Below, one piece after another: positions 19,185 through 28,118 of a DNA stretch of 64,000 bases; the stretch's first letter is position 1; each line of letters opens with the position of its first letter. This DNA is from Candidatus Limosilactobacillus merdigallinarum. Its GTDB lineage: Bacteria; Bacillota; Bacilli; Lactobacillales; Lactobacillaceae. Below the pieces are notes generated by a model. The model was not told the origin of the DNA and did not search any database. It saw nothing but the letters and a program-made list of their open reading frames with translations. The position numbers and the translations under genes are program-made. The DNA lies in the NCBI GenBank assembly GCA_019114515.1, contig DXFH01000013.1, positions 1 to 64,000 of the forward strand, in the 5' to 3' direction.

Positions 19185-20151
19185 TATCCTGATTACCCCG
19201 CATAGCCTTATCACGCGTTGTGTTTTGCTTGATCAAACGGTTGAGATTTTCATCAAAGGTTTCCGTAGCATCATAGCCCATTGTATTAGCACGGTAATTC
19301 ATGGCTGCTGATTCAATGATGATCGCTAAGTTACGACCAGTCCGCACAGGAACCGATACTTTTGGTACAACCACGCCCTGAATTATTTGCGTGTCACCCC
19401 GGTCGCCTAAACGATCAAATTGCGTATCAGGCGTCCAGGTTTCCAAATGCACGATGAAATCAATCGTATCTTCAGGCATGATCGCACCGGTACCATAAAG
19501 GGTCATAACATTGATGATGCCAATCCCCCGAATTTCCATCAAGTGTTGCAAAATTGCCGGTGCACTACCCACCAACGTTTGTTCATCACGGGCATAGACT
19601 TCCACCCGATCATCAGCAACCAACCGGTGACCACGCCGAACTAATTCCAAGGCAGTTTCACTCTTACCAATACCGGAATCACCAGTAATCAGAACACCAA
19701 CCCCATTGATATCTACTAAAACACCATGGACAGATTTTCTCGGTGCTAACCGGCTAACCAGATATGAGGTCATGTTGCCCAAAATCCGTGAAGAAGTTAA
19801 GTGCGTGCCTAAAACAGGAATATGAGCCTCTTTGGCTGCCTTCTCCAATTCAGTCATGACTAGCAAATCGGTGGAAACCACAAAACACGGTGTTTGCGGC
19901 TTACACATACGTTCCAAGTAATTTTTACGCTTATCGTGGGTCAGTTCGTTAGCAAAGGACGTTTCCGTAATTCCTAATAGTTGGATTCGCTCAGCTGGAT
20001 AATGTGTAAAGTACCCCGCAAATTCCAATGCTGGTCGACAGATATCACTCGTAATAATTGGTCGATCCAGGTAGTCTTCGCCCTGAAGGACTTTTAGACG
20101 GACGTTTTTGACCAGATCAGCGACCGTCACGCTACTGACACTTTGTACCAT
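19174..20151 (-). CDS. hprK: HPr kinase/phosphorylase
   Basis: Phosphorylates HPr on Ser46 when glycolytic intermediates are high and dephosphorylates it otherwise; it is the sensor of CcpA-dependent catabolite repression in Firmicutes. The 325-residue protein has the P-loop GDSGIGKS at 157-164, the preceding HG at 142-143, and the HprK signature region EIRGIGIINV. The ATG at 20151 has AAAGGAGG. The hprK-lgt-gpsA-galU order is widely conserved in lactobacilli. Confidence 0.97.
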   Translation of the reverse strand: MVQSVSSVTVADLVKNVRLKVLQGEDYLDRPIITSDICRPALEFAGYFTHYPAERIQLLGITETSFANELTHDKRKNYLERMCKPQTPCFVVSTDLLVMTELEKAAKEAHIPVLGTHLTSSRILGNMTSYLVSRLAPRKSVHGVLVDINGVGVLITGDSGIGKSETALELVRRGHRLVADDRVEVYARDEQTLVGSAPAILQHLMEIRGIGIINVMTLYGTGAIMPEDTIDFIVHLETWTPDTQFDRLGDRGDTQIIQGVVVPKVSVPVRTGRNLAIIIESAAMNYRANTMGYDATETFDENLNRLIKQNTTRDKAMRGNQDNGK

Positions 20152-20186
20152 CAGTTTGCCTCCTTTAGAAGCTTATATGTGCTTAT

Positions 20187-20516
20187 TTATTTCTTGATGT
20201 CGTGTTCTTCAACGTTGTACAGTTCTTTACGACTAGGCTTTGAAGACGTCTTCGCTCCTAAATGCCGCAACATCGTCAGCAAATCAGACCCTGGATTATC
20301 CGCTGGGATCGTAATCGCCAGCATAATATAGATCAAAACTCCAGGTACAATCGTCGTCAACGCGGTCAAAATAAGGTAAGCGACCCGTAGAAAGTTAGAG
20401 TTAACGTGCAGGTAATGACCAAATCCGCCAAAAACACCGGCAATTTTGCGATCCGTTGATGATCGTTTCAAACGCCGCTCATTGCGTCTTTCTTCTCGCA
20501 AATTCAGGACCTCCAT
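20187..20516 (-). CDS. PspC-domain membrane protein
   Basis: Small protein of about 109 residues: a basic N-terminus (NERRLKRSS), a PspC motif with KIAGVFGGFGHYLHVN at about 24-39, then one long hydrophobic stretch (LRVAYLILTALTTIVPGV onwards) that anchors it in the membrane, and a short polar tail. PspC domains occur in phage-shock and envelope-stress proteins. It lies just upstream of hprK. The ATG at 20516 (MEVLNLREE) has TAGGAGT upstream. The specific role is not known. Confidence 0.85.
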   Translation of the reverse strand: MEVLNLREERRNERRLKRSSTDRKIAGVFGGFGHYLHVNSNFLRVAYLILTALTTIVPGVLIYIMLAITIPADNPGSDLLTMLRHLGAKTSSKPSRKELYNVEEHDIKK

Positions 20517-20638
20517 TTCTACTCCTATTTTAATGCACACCGATAAAATTCATCAATCCACAGAGACCTGAAACTAACTAACCCAGTGCAATTGTTGCGA
20601 CCTGAATCAGCTCACCAGCCCCTCTTAGTTGTTGTTTC

Positions 20639-21755
20639 TTAATTAGGATTCTTCTTACTTAATTGCCATTGAAGATAAGCGTTGATAAACGGATCCAGAT
20701 CACCATCCATCACATCGTTTACATCATGAGTTTCATAACCCGTGCGGTTGTCCTTCACCAATGTATATGGATGAAAGACGTATGAACGAATCTGTGAGCC
20801 CCAGCCAATGTCTTTTTGCTCGCCTTCAATTTCGGCACGCTTCTTTTCCTGCTTTTCTTGTTCCAATTCATATAACTTGGATTTCAGCATGTTCATCGCA
20901 GTTACCCGGTTTTGCAACTGGGACCGTTCGGCTTGCGAAGAAGCAACTAAACCAGTTGGCAAGTGCGTAATCCGGACAGCTGATTCCGTCTTGTTAATAT
21001 GTTGACCACCAGCACCACTGGAACGGAAAGTGTCCACTCGCAAGTCTGATGGGTCAATATAAATATGCACGCTTTCGTCCAATTCAGGCATTACGTCAAC
21101 AGAGGCAAAAGAGGTGTGCCGCCGACCTGCCGCGTCAAATGGCGAGATCCGCACTAGACGGTGAACCCCTTTTTCTGGATGCAAATAACCGAAAGCATTA
21201 TGGCCCTTAATTAACAAGGTAACACTCTTAATGCCGGCTTCTTCACCCGCTTCATACGAGGCTGTTTCCACTTGAAAATGATGCTGTTCAGCCCAACGCG
21301 TGTACATCCGTAAAAGCATTGAACCCCAATCCTGAGCTTCAGTCCCACCAGCACCTGGGTGAATTTCCAAAATGGCGTTTTTAGCATCATACTGTCCGCT
21401 TAAAAGCTGGTTTAGACGGTAATCTTGCAATGCCTTTTCGACTTTAGGAAACTCATCGTCTAATTGCTTTTGTAGGTCCTTATCGGGGGCCTCCTTTAAC
21501 AATTCAATGGTAACGTCCAGATCTTCCAAGCTCTTTTTCAGATGCGTATAGGTATCCCGCCGTTCCTTTAGTTCATTCGTTTCGTTAATTAACGATTGCG
21601 CCTTTTCACTATCATTCCAAAAGTCAGGCGCCGTCATTTGATGCTCATTGTCAGCAATCTGCTCGTTCAACGCATCCAGGTCAAAGAGACCTCCCGAAGC
21701 GCGCAACTTCTGCTTGCATGGCTTCTAATTTTTGACTTGCACTTACTAAATCCAC
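20639..21755 (-). CDS. prfB: Peptide chain release factor 2, with programmed +1 frameshift
   Basis: Recognises UGA and UAA stop codons and releases the peptide. The reading begins at a GTG at 21755 (AAAAGGAG upstream), runs 24 codons to an in-frame TGA at 21683-21681, and continues in the +1 frame. The shift site CTT-TGA-C is preceded by an internal Shine-Dalgarno-like GGGAGG, as in the classical autoregulatory prfB frameshift: low RF2 favours the shift. The downstream 355 residues hold the UGA-specific SPF motif ([10 protein letters not shown]) and the GGQ loop ([12 protein letters not shown]). This is normal for prfB, not a mutation. Confidence 0.96.
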
Positions 21756-21774
21756 ACTAATTCTCCTTTTTAAT

Positions 21775-21804
21775 AAATGAAGGGGTTGCGTTTACAACCC
21801 CTTC
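21775..21804 (-). terminator. Terminator between secA and prfB
   Basis: Perfect 10-bp stem GAAGGGGTTG / CAACCCCTTC with a 6-base loop, followed on the minus strand by ATTTATT. The T run is weak, so some read-through from secA into prfB is possible. Confidence 0.75.
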
Positions 21805-21822
21805 ACCACAGTTTGCTCTCAA

Positions 21823-24186
21823 TTAACGGGTAACATTTTGCCGAATCTCGGACTTCATGAACAAACGGGTCGTTTCATACTCAATATCAGCAATCATTTG
21901 TTCAAACATGTGATAACCAGCGGTTTGGTATTCAACCAACGGATTCAATTGACCATACCCCCGTAAACCAACCGATTGACGGAATTGATCCATTTCATCA
22001 ATGTGGTCCGTCCAGTGAGCATCAACAACCCGCAAGATAACAACCTTTTCAAATTCCAGCATCTGGCCGGCATCATAGAGCTGACGTTGCTTATCTTTGT
22101 AAACTCCTTCGGCAAGGCTCATTAAGTAGTCGACAATTTCATCGGCACTCTTATTTTCCAGGTCCTTAACACTAATCGTATCAGGGTTGACCAAAACTTC
22201 TCCAGCAAAGTCAACGATTTCCTGTAGTTCCCACTGATTCTGGTTGCCTAAGGTATGTTGATCAACTTCCCGTTGAATGGTTCGTTTAACCATCGGCATC
22301 AGAACCAACTTCAATGACTTGTCTTCTTCAATGACCTGTTGCCGTTCCTTGTAGATGATTTCACGCTGTTCACGCATTACATCATCGTATTGCAGAACGT
22401 TTTTCCGCGAGTCATAGTTGTTACCTTCAACCCGCTTTTGGGCTGATTCCACTTGGCGCGTTAAGAACCGACTCCGGATAACGGCATCGTCACCTTCCAC
22501 CTTCATCCGCTGCAAGAAGGCTTTAATCCGGTCGCCACCAAAGCGCCGCATCAAGTCATCTTCCAGAGACAGGTAGAATTGTGACAGGCCAGGGTCACCT
22601 TGACGACCAGAACGACCACGCAATTGGTTATCAATCCGCCGTGATTCGTGCCGTTCAGTACCAATAACCGCTAAGCCACCAAGTTCTTTAACCCCAGGAC
22701 CTAATTTAATATCAGTCCCACGTCCGGCCATGTTGGTAGCAATTGTAACCGCACCAACTTGACCGGCATTCTTGATGATATCGGCTTCTTTCTTGTGGTT
22801 CTTCGCGTTCAATACCACGTGTGGAATATGTGCTTGATCCAACAAACGCGACAAGTATTCAGAAGTTTCAACGGCCACGGTGCCGACCAGAATTGGCTGT
22901 CCCTTGGCGTGCAGCTTCTTAATCCGCTCTACTACCGCTGCAAACTTGCTCTGCAAAGTTGGGTAAAGCAAGTCTGGTTCGTCTTTACGGATAACGGGCC
23001 GGTTGGTCGGAATGGTAATAACTTCCATGTTGTAAATTTCACGGAATTCTTCCATTTCCGTCCGTGCAGTCCCGGTCATTCCGGAAAGCTTACTGTACAT
23101 CCGGAAGAGGTTTTGGTAGGTGATGTTCGCCATCGTCTTGTTTTCTTCCTGGATTTCAACGCCTTCCTTAGCTTCAATCGCCTGGTGTAGGCCATCAGAG
23201 AAACGACGACCCTTCATAACACGACCAGTAAAGGAGTCAACAATCAGTACTTCACCGTCGGAAACCACGTAATCCTTATCGCGGATCATAATGTAGTTAG
23301 CCCGTAATGCTTGGTCCAAGTGGTGGGTTAATGCCGTGTTGTCCGGATCATACAAGTTACGCAGGTTAAAGTACTTTTCAGCCTTTTCGATTCCTTGATT
23401 AGTCAGTGAAACGGTCTTGGATTCCAAGTCAATCTTGTAATCTTCGTCCTTTACCAGTTGTTTTACAAAACGATCCGTTTGCCGGTAAAGTTTGGAAGTC
23501 CCCGTACCAGGACCGGAAATGATCAGTGGCGTCCGGGCTTCATCAATTAAAATGGAGTCCACTTCATCCACGATACAGTAATTTAGCCCCCGTTGTACTT
23601 GGTCTTCCTTGTAAACGGCCATGTTATCACGAAGGTAGTCGAACCCGATTTCACTGTTAGTGGAATACATGATGTCACATTGGTATGCTGCCCGCTTCTC
23701 TTCTGGACTGGCCTCACTGCTGTTCACTCCAACGGTGCAGCCGAGCCACTTATAGAGTTTACCCATTTCTTCAGCATCACGGTGTGACAGGTATTCATTA
23801 ACCGTAATAACGTGCACACCTTTACCAGTCAGGGCGTTTAAATAAACCGGCATTGTGGCGGTCAAGGTCTTACCTTCACCGGTCTTCATTTCCGCAATGT
23901 TACCTTCGTGCAGCACAATTCCACCCATAATCTGTACGTGAAATGGGTAGAGGCCTAATACACGCTTAGCACCTTCACGAGCCACCGCAAATGCTTCTGG
24001 CAGCAACTTGTCTAAATCTTCACCGTTTTTAATCCGCTCTCTAAATTCAGGAGTTTTTGCCTGTAATTCTTCATCAGTCAGTTGACTCATCGGCTTTGCA
24101 TAACTTTCCACCCGATTGGCAATCCGATTGATGCGCCGCAATTCACGACGATCACTTTCAATCCACTTTCTAAGTATATTCGCCAT
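21823..24186 (-). CDS. secA: Protein translocase ATPase SecA
   Basis: Motor of Sec-dependent protein export, working with SecYEG at the membrane. The 787-residue protein has Walker A MKTGEGKT (100-107), motif II within [17 protein letters not shown], and the second helicase lobe with [13 protein letters not shown] and [11 protein letters not shown]. It ends shortly after the helical scaffold (SEIRQNVTR) and lacks the C-terminal zinc-binding tail of many SecAs, which is common in lactobacilli. The start at 24186 ([10 protein letters not shown]) follows AAAGGA; an upstream in-frame start is less likely. Confidence 0.98.
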   Translation of the reverse strand: MANILRKWIESDRRELRRINRIANRVESYAKPMSQLTDEELQAKTPEFRERIKNGEDLDKLLPEAFAVAREGAKRVLGLYPFHVQIMGGIVLHEGNIAEMKTGEGKTLTATMPVYLNALTGKGVHVITVNEYLSHRDAEEMGKLYKWLGCTVGVNSSEASPEEKRAAYQCDIMYSTNSEIGFDYLRDNMAVYKEDQVQRGLNYCIVDEVDSILIDEARTPLIISGPGTGTSKLYRQTDRFVKQLVKDEDYKIDLESKTVSLTNQGIEKAEKYFNLRNLYDPDNTALTHHLDQALRANYIMIRDKDYVVSDGEVLIVDSFTGRVMKGRRFSDGLHQAIEAKEGVEIQEENKTMANITYQNLFRMYSKLSGMTGTARTEMEEFREIYNMEVITIPTNRPVIRKDEPDLLYPTLQSKFAAVVERIKKLHAKGQPILVGTVAVETSEYLSRLLDQAHIPHVVLNAKNHKKEADIIKNAGQVGAVTIATNMAGRGTDIKLGPGVKELGGLAVIGTERHESRRIDNQLRGRSGRQGDPGLSQFYLSLEDDLMRRFGGDRIKAFLQRMKVEGDDAVIRSRFLTRQVESAQKRVEGNNYDSRKNVLQYDDVMREQREIIYKERQQVIEEDKSLKLVLMPMVKRTIQREVDQHTLGNQNQWELQEIVDFAGEVLVNPDTISVKDLENKSADEIVDYLMSLAEGVYKDKQRQLYDAGQMLEFEKVVILRVVDAHWTDHIDEMDQFRQSVGLRGYGQLNPLVEYQTAGYHMFEQMIADIEYETTRLFMKSEIRQNVTR

Positions 24187-24320
24187 AAAAGCGTCCTTTC
24201 CTTTATTTTGATTTTTTCTAGTTAACCATTTTTTGATCACACACTAGTTCCATTTTAAGATTCACATCAAAGATTTTACCATGAACCAACATTTAATTAA
24301 ACTAATCTACTAATCTACAC

Positions 24321-24361
24321 AAAAAGTCCCCAGGATTCAGAGGAACCGAATACTGGAGACT
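24321..24361 (-). terminator. Terminator of hpf
   Basis: A 14-base imperfect stem, AGTCCCCAGGATTC with GAATACTGGAGACT, followed on the minus strand by TTTTT. It isolates hpf from secA. Confidence 0.8.
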
Positions 24362-24411
24362 TCCTGTTTCAGGAGGACACTCATGTCACTCCCTTTTCGT
24401 TATCGATTAAA

Positions 24412-24957
24412 TTAGTTGATCTCAATCAGACCATAGCGGCCATCGTTACGACGGTAAACCACGCTAGTGCCGTTAGTTTCAGCATCTTGGAATACGAAAA
24501 AGTCGTGTCCCAACATGTCCATTTGTAAAACAGCTTCCTCTGAATCCATTGGCTTCAATGAAATCTGCTTGGTCCGGACAATCTTTAATGAATCATCACT
24601 GTCCGTAGCATTGTCATCGCCTGGCACGAATTCAATGTGCTTGTAGCCCTTTTCACGGGACTTACGATTTACACGAGTCTTGTACTTACGAATCTGACGC
24701 TCTAATTTGTCGGTTACTAAGTCAATGCTGGCATACATATCGTTGGATGTTTCTTCAGCTCGCAAAGTCAGGTAAGGTAACGGAATGGTTACCTCGACTT
24801 TAAAGGTCTTGTTAGGGTAAACCTTCAAGTTGACATGAGCAGTTGCCTCAACATTGTCTTCAAAGAACTTTTCCAGCTTACTAATCCGCTTAGTGACGTA
24901 ATCACGAATAGCGTCAGTTAAGTCAACGTTTTCTCCACGAATATTGAATTTTAGCAT
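24412..24957 (-). CDS. hpf: Ribosome hibernation promoting factor, long form
   Basis: Stabilises inactive 100S ribosome dimers in stationary phase and stress. The 181-residue protein combines the S30AE/YfiA-like N-domain (about 1-100, with LTDAIRDYVTKRISKLEKFF) and the C-terminal dimerisation domain (about 125-181, with LKPMDSEEAVLQM, GHDFFVF, VVYRRNDGRYGLIE), so it is the long type of Gram-positives. The ATG at 24957 has AAAGGAG. It has its own sigma-A promoter and terminator. Confidence 0.97.
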   Translation of the reverse strand: MLKFNIRGENVDLTDAIRDYVTKRISKLEKFFEDNVEATAHVNLKVYPNKTFKVEVTIPLPYLTLRAEETSNDMYASIDLVTDKLERQIRKYKTRVNRKSREKGYKHIEFVPGDDNATDSDDSLKIVRTKQISLKPMDSEEAVLQMDMLGHDFFVFQDAETNGTSVVYRRNDGRYGLIEIN

Positions 24958-25035
24958 TGTACTCTTCTCCTTTCAGTACAAGCGATTGGGCTTGCTCTGA
25001 TATCAGAAGGACCACTCTTCTCATATCCTACTTCT

Positions 25036-25064
25036 ATTATAAGGTAGTTCTGCCTAATAAACAA
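25036..25064 (-). promoter_or_regulatory. Sigma-A promoter of hpf
   Basis: TTGTTT and a perfect TATAAT (25041-25036 on the minus strand) separated by 17 bases, about 80 bases upstream of the hpf start. Confidence 0.75.
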
Positions 25065-25093
25065 TCATGACCAGCTTGTTCTTTGTGAACGCT

Positions 25094-25768
25094 CTATCCC
25101 GACAACGTCAACGAATGAACCGTCAATGCGCCAGCAGATTTAAACAGCGCTGCCGCGTGATAAAGCGTGCGACCAGTCGTATAAATATCGTCCACCAGTA
25201 AAATCCGCCCTTGCTTAAACCGTCCCGGTTCTTTGAGCATAAAGGGCTGGGCGGTCTTTAGGCGTTCTTCACGCGATTTCGCTGATTGTGGGATATCTTT
25301 ATGGGCCGCCTTCGTCAGTAAAAAATGAGCATCAAAGTCACCAATTAGGCCAACTGTTTGGTTAAAGCCTCGCGTCAGCATTGTTTCTTTCGTCACTGGA
25401 ATGGGAATCAGGTAGTCAAATTGTTGCTGCTTAATCCACGCTTGCATAACGTCGCAAAAGACTTTCTTCAATTGATAATCGCCGACGAACTTGTATTGAT
25501 GCATGAAATCCTTCATTGTATCATTGTAATGAAAAAGGCAGTGATTATGTAACAACCAGCCATACTGCCCCTGCCACATCTGGCATTCCTTGCATAAGCC
25601 ATTGCGACTGCTTCTTCCACAACCAGGACAAAAAGGCGGCTGATAACGTTCAAAGCTGGCTTGGCAATGTTGGCAGATCACTGGCATGGTAAGCGGGCCA
25701 AAAGATATGATTTGTTTAATAGATGGTTGCCAGTAAAGCGGCCGGTTACATAGTAGACAATTCATCAT
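25094..25768 (-). CDS. comFC: ComF-type phosphoribosyltransferase-like competence protein
   Basis: ComFC helps DNA uptake or processing during transformation. The 224-residue protein has an N-terminal zinc ribbon with several CxxC pairs (CLLC at 4-7, CQHC, CPGC, CKEC) and a C-terminal phosphoribosyltransferase-like domain with the PRPP loop ILLVDDIYTTGRT. It overlaps the end of comFA by 23 bases, so the two are translated as a coupled pair. Presence of an intact comF operon does not by itself show that the strain is competent. Confidence 0.92.
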   Translation of the reverse strand: MMNCLLCNRPLYWQPSIKQIISFGPLTMPVICQHCQASFERYQPPFCPGCGRSSRNGLCKECQMWQGQYGWLLHNHCLFHYNDTMKDFMHQYKFVGDYQLKKVFCDVMQAWIKQQQFDYLIPIPVTKETMLTRGFNQTVGLIGDFDAHFLLTKAAHKDIPQSAKSREERLKTAQPFMLKEPGRFKQGRILLVDDIYTTGRTLYHAAALFKSAGALTVHSLTLSG

Positions 25769-27086
25769 TCAGGTGCCTTCCTTTTACATTCATTGCTTTA
25801 ATCTCCGTCTGTGCGCGCTTAACGGAATTTGAATACTCATTTAGCCAAAAATCAACCAATCCAGTGGGCCTCTGTGCAGACCTACCTACCCGACCCGCGA
25901 TCTGCACCAAGGAAGATGAAGAAAAGACCGGCTCATCGGCACCTAAAACTGCTACATCGATGCCAGGAAAAGTGACTCCACGTTCCAAAATCGTTGTCGT
26001 CACTAAAAACAGGTAACGACCATTACGCATTGCTTGTACCTTTGTCAGTCGATCCGGATCACTGGAAAAAACGGTGGCAAAAGCAACGTCCTTGGGGATT
26101 AGACGATTAAGAATGCTCCTGATTTTCGAAAGATCACTAATCCGCGGAACAAAGAGCAGAAATCTTTGGTGAACTTGCCAATGCTTCTTCAACCACAGGA
26201 TTAGGGTACTGGGTAGCTGACCACGTTTGAATTGATTTCGCCATTGCCAACAGAGATGACAATGTATTTCTGGTAGCAGATGGCCATGGTAGCGTAGTGG
26301 TAAGTAACTTATTTTTAGCCGCCCGCTTTTTACTTCATTAAACAATGTCGTGCCGGGAGTGGCGGTCATCATCAGTAAACCACCATCGACTTTTAGTGCT
26401 TGTTGCGTAGCCGACAAGAGCACCTGGTTGCTAGCGTATGGGAAGGCATCCACTTCATCTACAATCAGCAAATCAAAAGCATGATAGAAACGCAGTAATT
26501 GATGCGTTGTGCAGATAGTCAATTGCCGATATGAATATGGCTCATGTGATCGACCATGCAGTAAAGCGATTGGCACACGAAAGGCTTGACTAAAGCGCGG
26601 ATATAATTCAAGGCACACGTCCACCCTGGGTGAAGCAATGCCCACTCGCTCTTTTTGTTTCAATGCCTGGGCCACCGTGGGAAAAATCATTTCTGTTTTG
26701 CCAGCACCAGTCACTGCCCATAACAGACGATGCTCATGGCGAGCCATACTTTGCTGAACCTCTGCTGCTACTCGTGATTGTAAATACGAGAGCTGACCAT
26801 GCCAAGCTAATACATCACTCGGTGGACAAAATTGATTTGATTCTTCAGCATGATAAAATTTAGTCAAAGTAGAAACGCGGCCAAGGTTTAGACAGTGTGG
26901 GCAATAAAATTCGCCATTAGGTAACGCTGCTTTTGTAAGTGAAGTCTCCTGTTGACAACGCAAACAGCGGACTTTGGTTTTTGTGACATCCATCGCTGGC
27001 AATATGTGAACCTTATTCGGCAGATTATCTAACAAATGACAGGCAGCCACTAATTCACGCCGGCCCAGTAATAGTTTGCTATCCAC
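25746..27086 (-). CDS. comFA: ComFA-like DEAD-box competence helicase
   Basis: ComFA is the cytoplasmic ATPase thought to drive single-stranded DNA import during transformation. The 446-residue protein has a zinc finger (CLRCQQ and CPHC, about 38-59), Walker A AVTGAGKTE, motif II LIVDEVDAF, TATPG (motif III) and the C-terminal helicase motif QIAGRVGRSAQRPTG. A GTG start at 27086 with GGAGG eight bases upstream is used. It is divergent from yigZ. Confidence 0.94.
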   Translation of the reverse strand: MDSKLLLGRRELVAACHLLDNLPNKVHILPAMDVTKTKVRCLRCQQETSLTKAALPNGEFYCPHCLNLGRVSTLTKFYHAEESNQFCPPSDVLAWHGQLSYLQSRVAAEVQQSMARHEHRLLWAVTGAGKTEMIFPTVAQALKQKERVGIASPRVDVCLELYPRFSQAFRVPIALLHGRSHEPYSYRQLTICTTHQLLRFYHAFDLLIVDEVDAFPYASNQVLLSATQQALKVDGGLLMMTATPGTTLFNEVKSGRLKISYLPLRYHGHLLPEIHCHLCWQWRNQFKRGQLPSTLILWLKKHWQVHQRFLLFVPRISDLSKIRSILNRLIPKDVAFATVFSSDPDRLTKVQAMRNGRYLFLVTTTILERGVTFPGIDVAVLGADEPVFSSSSLVQIAGRVGRSAQRPTGLVDFWLNEYSNSVKRAQTEIKAMNVKGRHLNDELSTM

Positions 27087-27160
27087 CTTTCATCCCTCCC
27101 ACTATCTAACTACGTAATTAACCGCGTTTGTTATTTCATCGAGAAAGGAAAAATCTAGTC

Positions 27161-27802
27161 TTGGAAAATAATCTAACGATCAAAAAGAATTGCAGTTATG
27201 AAATGATTATCAAGAAATCACGGTTCATCTGCTCGCTTGCCCGCATAAAGAGCGAACAAGACGCACAAGATTTCATCAATCAAATACAAACAGATAATCG
27301 TAAGGCCAATCACAACTGCTTCGCCTACATGATTGGAAAAGAAGATCATATTCAAAGAGAAAGTGACAATGGCGAACCCAGTGGAACGGCGGGCGTTCCT
27401 ATCTTGCAAGCGTTGCAAATGGAACACCTGCATGATGTTTGTGCCGTAGTTACCCGGTACTTCGGTGGCATTAAACTCGGTGCTGGCGGCCTGATTCGTG
27501 CATACAGCAATGTGACTACCGGAGCCATTCACGAATCAGGAATTGTCAACCGGGTAATACAATCGCTTTTAACCATCACCGTTGATTATTCCGAGCATGA
27601 TGCTTTGACTTATTACTTAAAGCAGCACAATTTAGAAATTGATCATGAAGAATATGGCGTCAAGGTGGCCCTCACCATTTTTGTTGATCAAGACCAGCAG
27701 GACACGGTTAAAGATGATTTAACCAACCGTTTCAACGATCGTTTGCAAGTCAGCCTTGCAGGTCAAAGGGTTCATGAAATACCCTTTACAATTCCTAAAT
27801 AA
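27161..27802 (+). CDS. yigZ: YigZ / IMPACT-family protein
   Basis: YigZ (YvyE in Bacillus) is a conserved cytoplasmic protein of the IMPACT family; its molecular role in bacteria is not settled. The protein is about 213 residues. The N-domain has KKSRFICSLARI, NHNCFAYMIG and the signature GEPSGTAGVPILQAL followed by RYFGGIKLGAGGL (about 70-110); the C-terminal domain is ferredoxin-like. Initiation is probably at the TTG at 27161, which has GAAAGGA upstream. It is divergent from comFA, as in many lactobacilli. Confidence 0.92.
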   Translation: MENNLTIKKNCSYEMIIKKSRFICSLARIKSEQDAQDFINQIQTDNRKANHNCFAYMIGKEDHIQRESDNGEPSGTAGVPILQALQMEHLHDVCAVVTRYFGGIKLGAGGLIRAYSNVTTGAIHESGIVNRVIQSLLTITVDYSEHDALTYYLKQHNLEIDHEEYGVKVALTIFVDQDQQDTVKDDLTNRFNDRLQVSLAGQRVHEIPFTIPK

Positions 27803-27804
27803 TG

Positions 27805-27844
27805 AAAAAAACTGTTAGAGATCAATGACCTCTAACAGTTTTTT
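27805..27844. terminator. Bidirectional terminator after yigZ
   Basis: Stem AAAACTGTTAGAG / CTCTAACAGTTTT with T runs on both strands, between the convergent yigZ and the small membrane-protein gene. Confidence 0.88.
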
Positions 27845-27848
27845 GTAA

Positions 27849-28109
27849 TTAACCTAAAATCCAACTAATGATGTTGAGGGTTAACAATACCAAACACAGA
27901 CTGATTAATAATTTAACCGCTCGGCGCGTATGCCGATCATTAGCTTGATACTGCTGCCAGTGCAAGCCAATGTATCCAGATACCAATAGTCCGCAGCCTA
28001 GCAAGCCACAAATTCCTGAATTGAAATGGTCGTGCTGGATACTAAAGGATGCTACCAAACAAAAACCAATAACAAATACTAATGACCATGCGATTATTTT
28101 TCGTTCCAT
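27849..28109 (-). CDS. Small membrane protein, unknown function
   Basis: Not recognised. The protein is about 86 residues with three predicted hydrophobic segments (IIAWSLVFVIGFCLVASF at about 5-22, ICGLLGCGLLVSGYIGLH at about 33-50, and LLISLCLVLLTLNIISWILG at the C-terminus), separated by short polar loops; the N-terminus is basic (MERKI). The ATG at 28109 has AAAGGG upstream; a GTG two codons earlier is also possible. It starts nine bases after the kimA stop, so it is the second gene of that transcript and ends at a good terminator. Being cotranscribed with a potassium importer may be a functional hint, no more. Confidence 0.7.
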   Translation of the reverse strand: MERKIIAWSLVFVIGFCLVASFSIQHDHFNSGICGLLGCGLLVSGYIGLHWQQYQANDRHTRRAVKLLISLCLVLLTLNIISWILG

Positions 28110-28118
28110 TTTCACCCT

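Noticed and set aside
21681-21755. In-frame stop early in prfB
   Set aside because: It is the classical programmed +1 frameshift (CTT TGA C with an internal Shine-Dalgarno), normal for release factor 2 and not a mutation.
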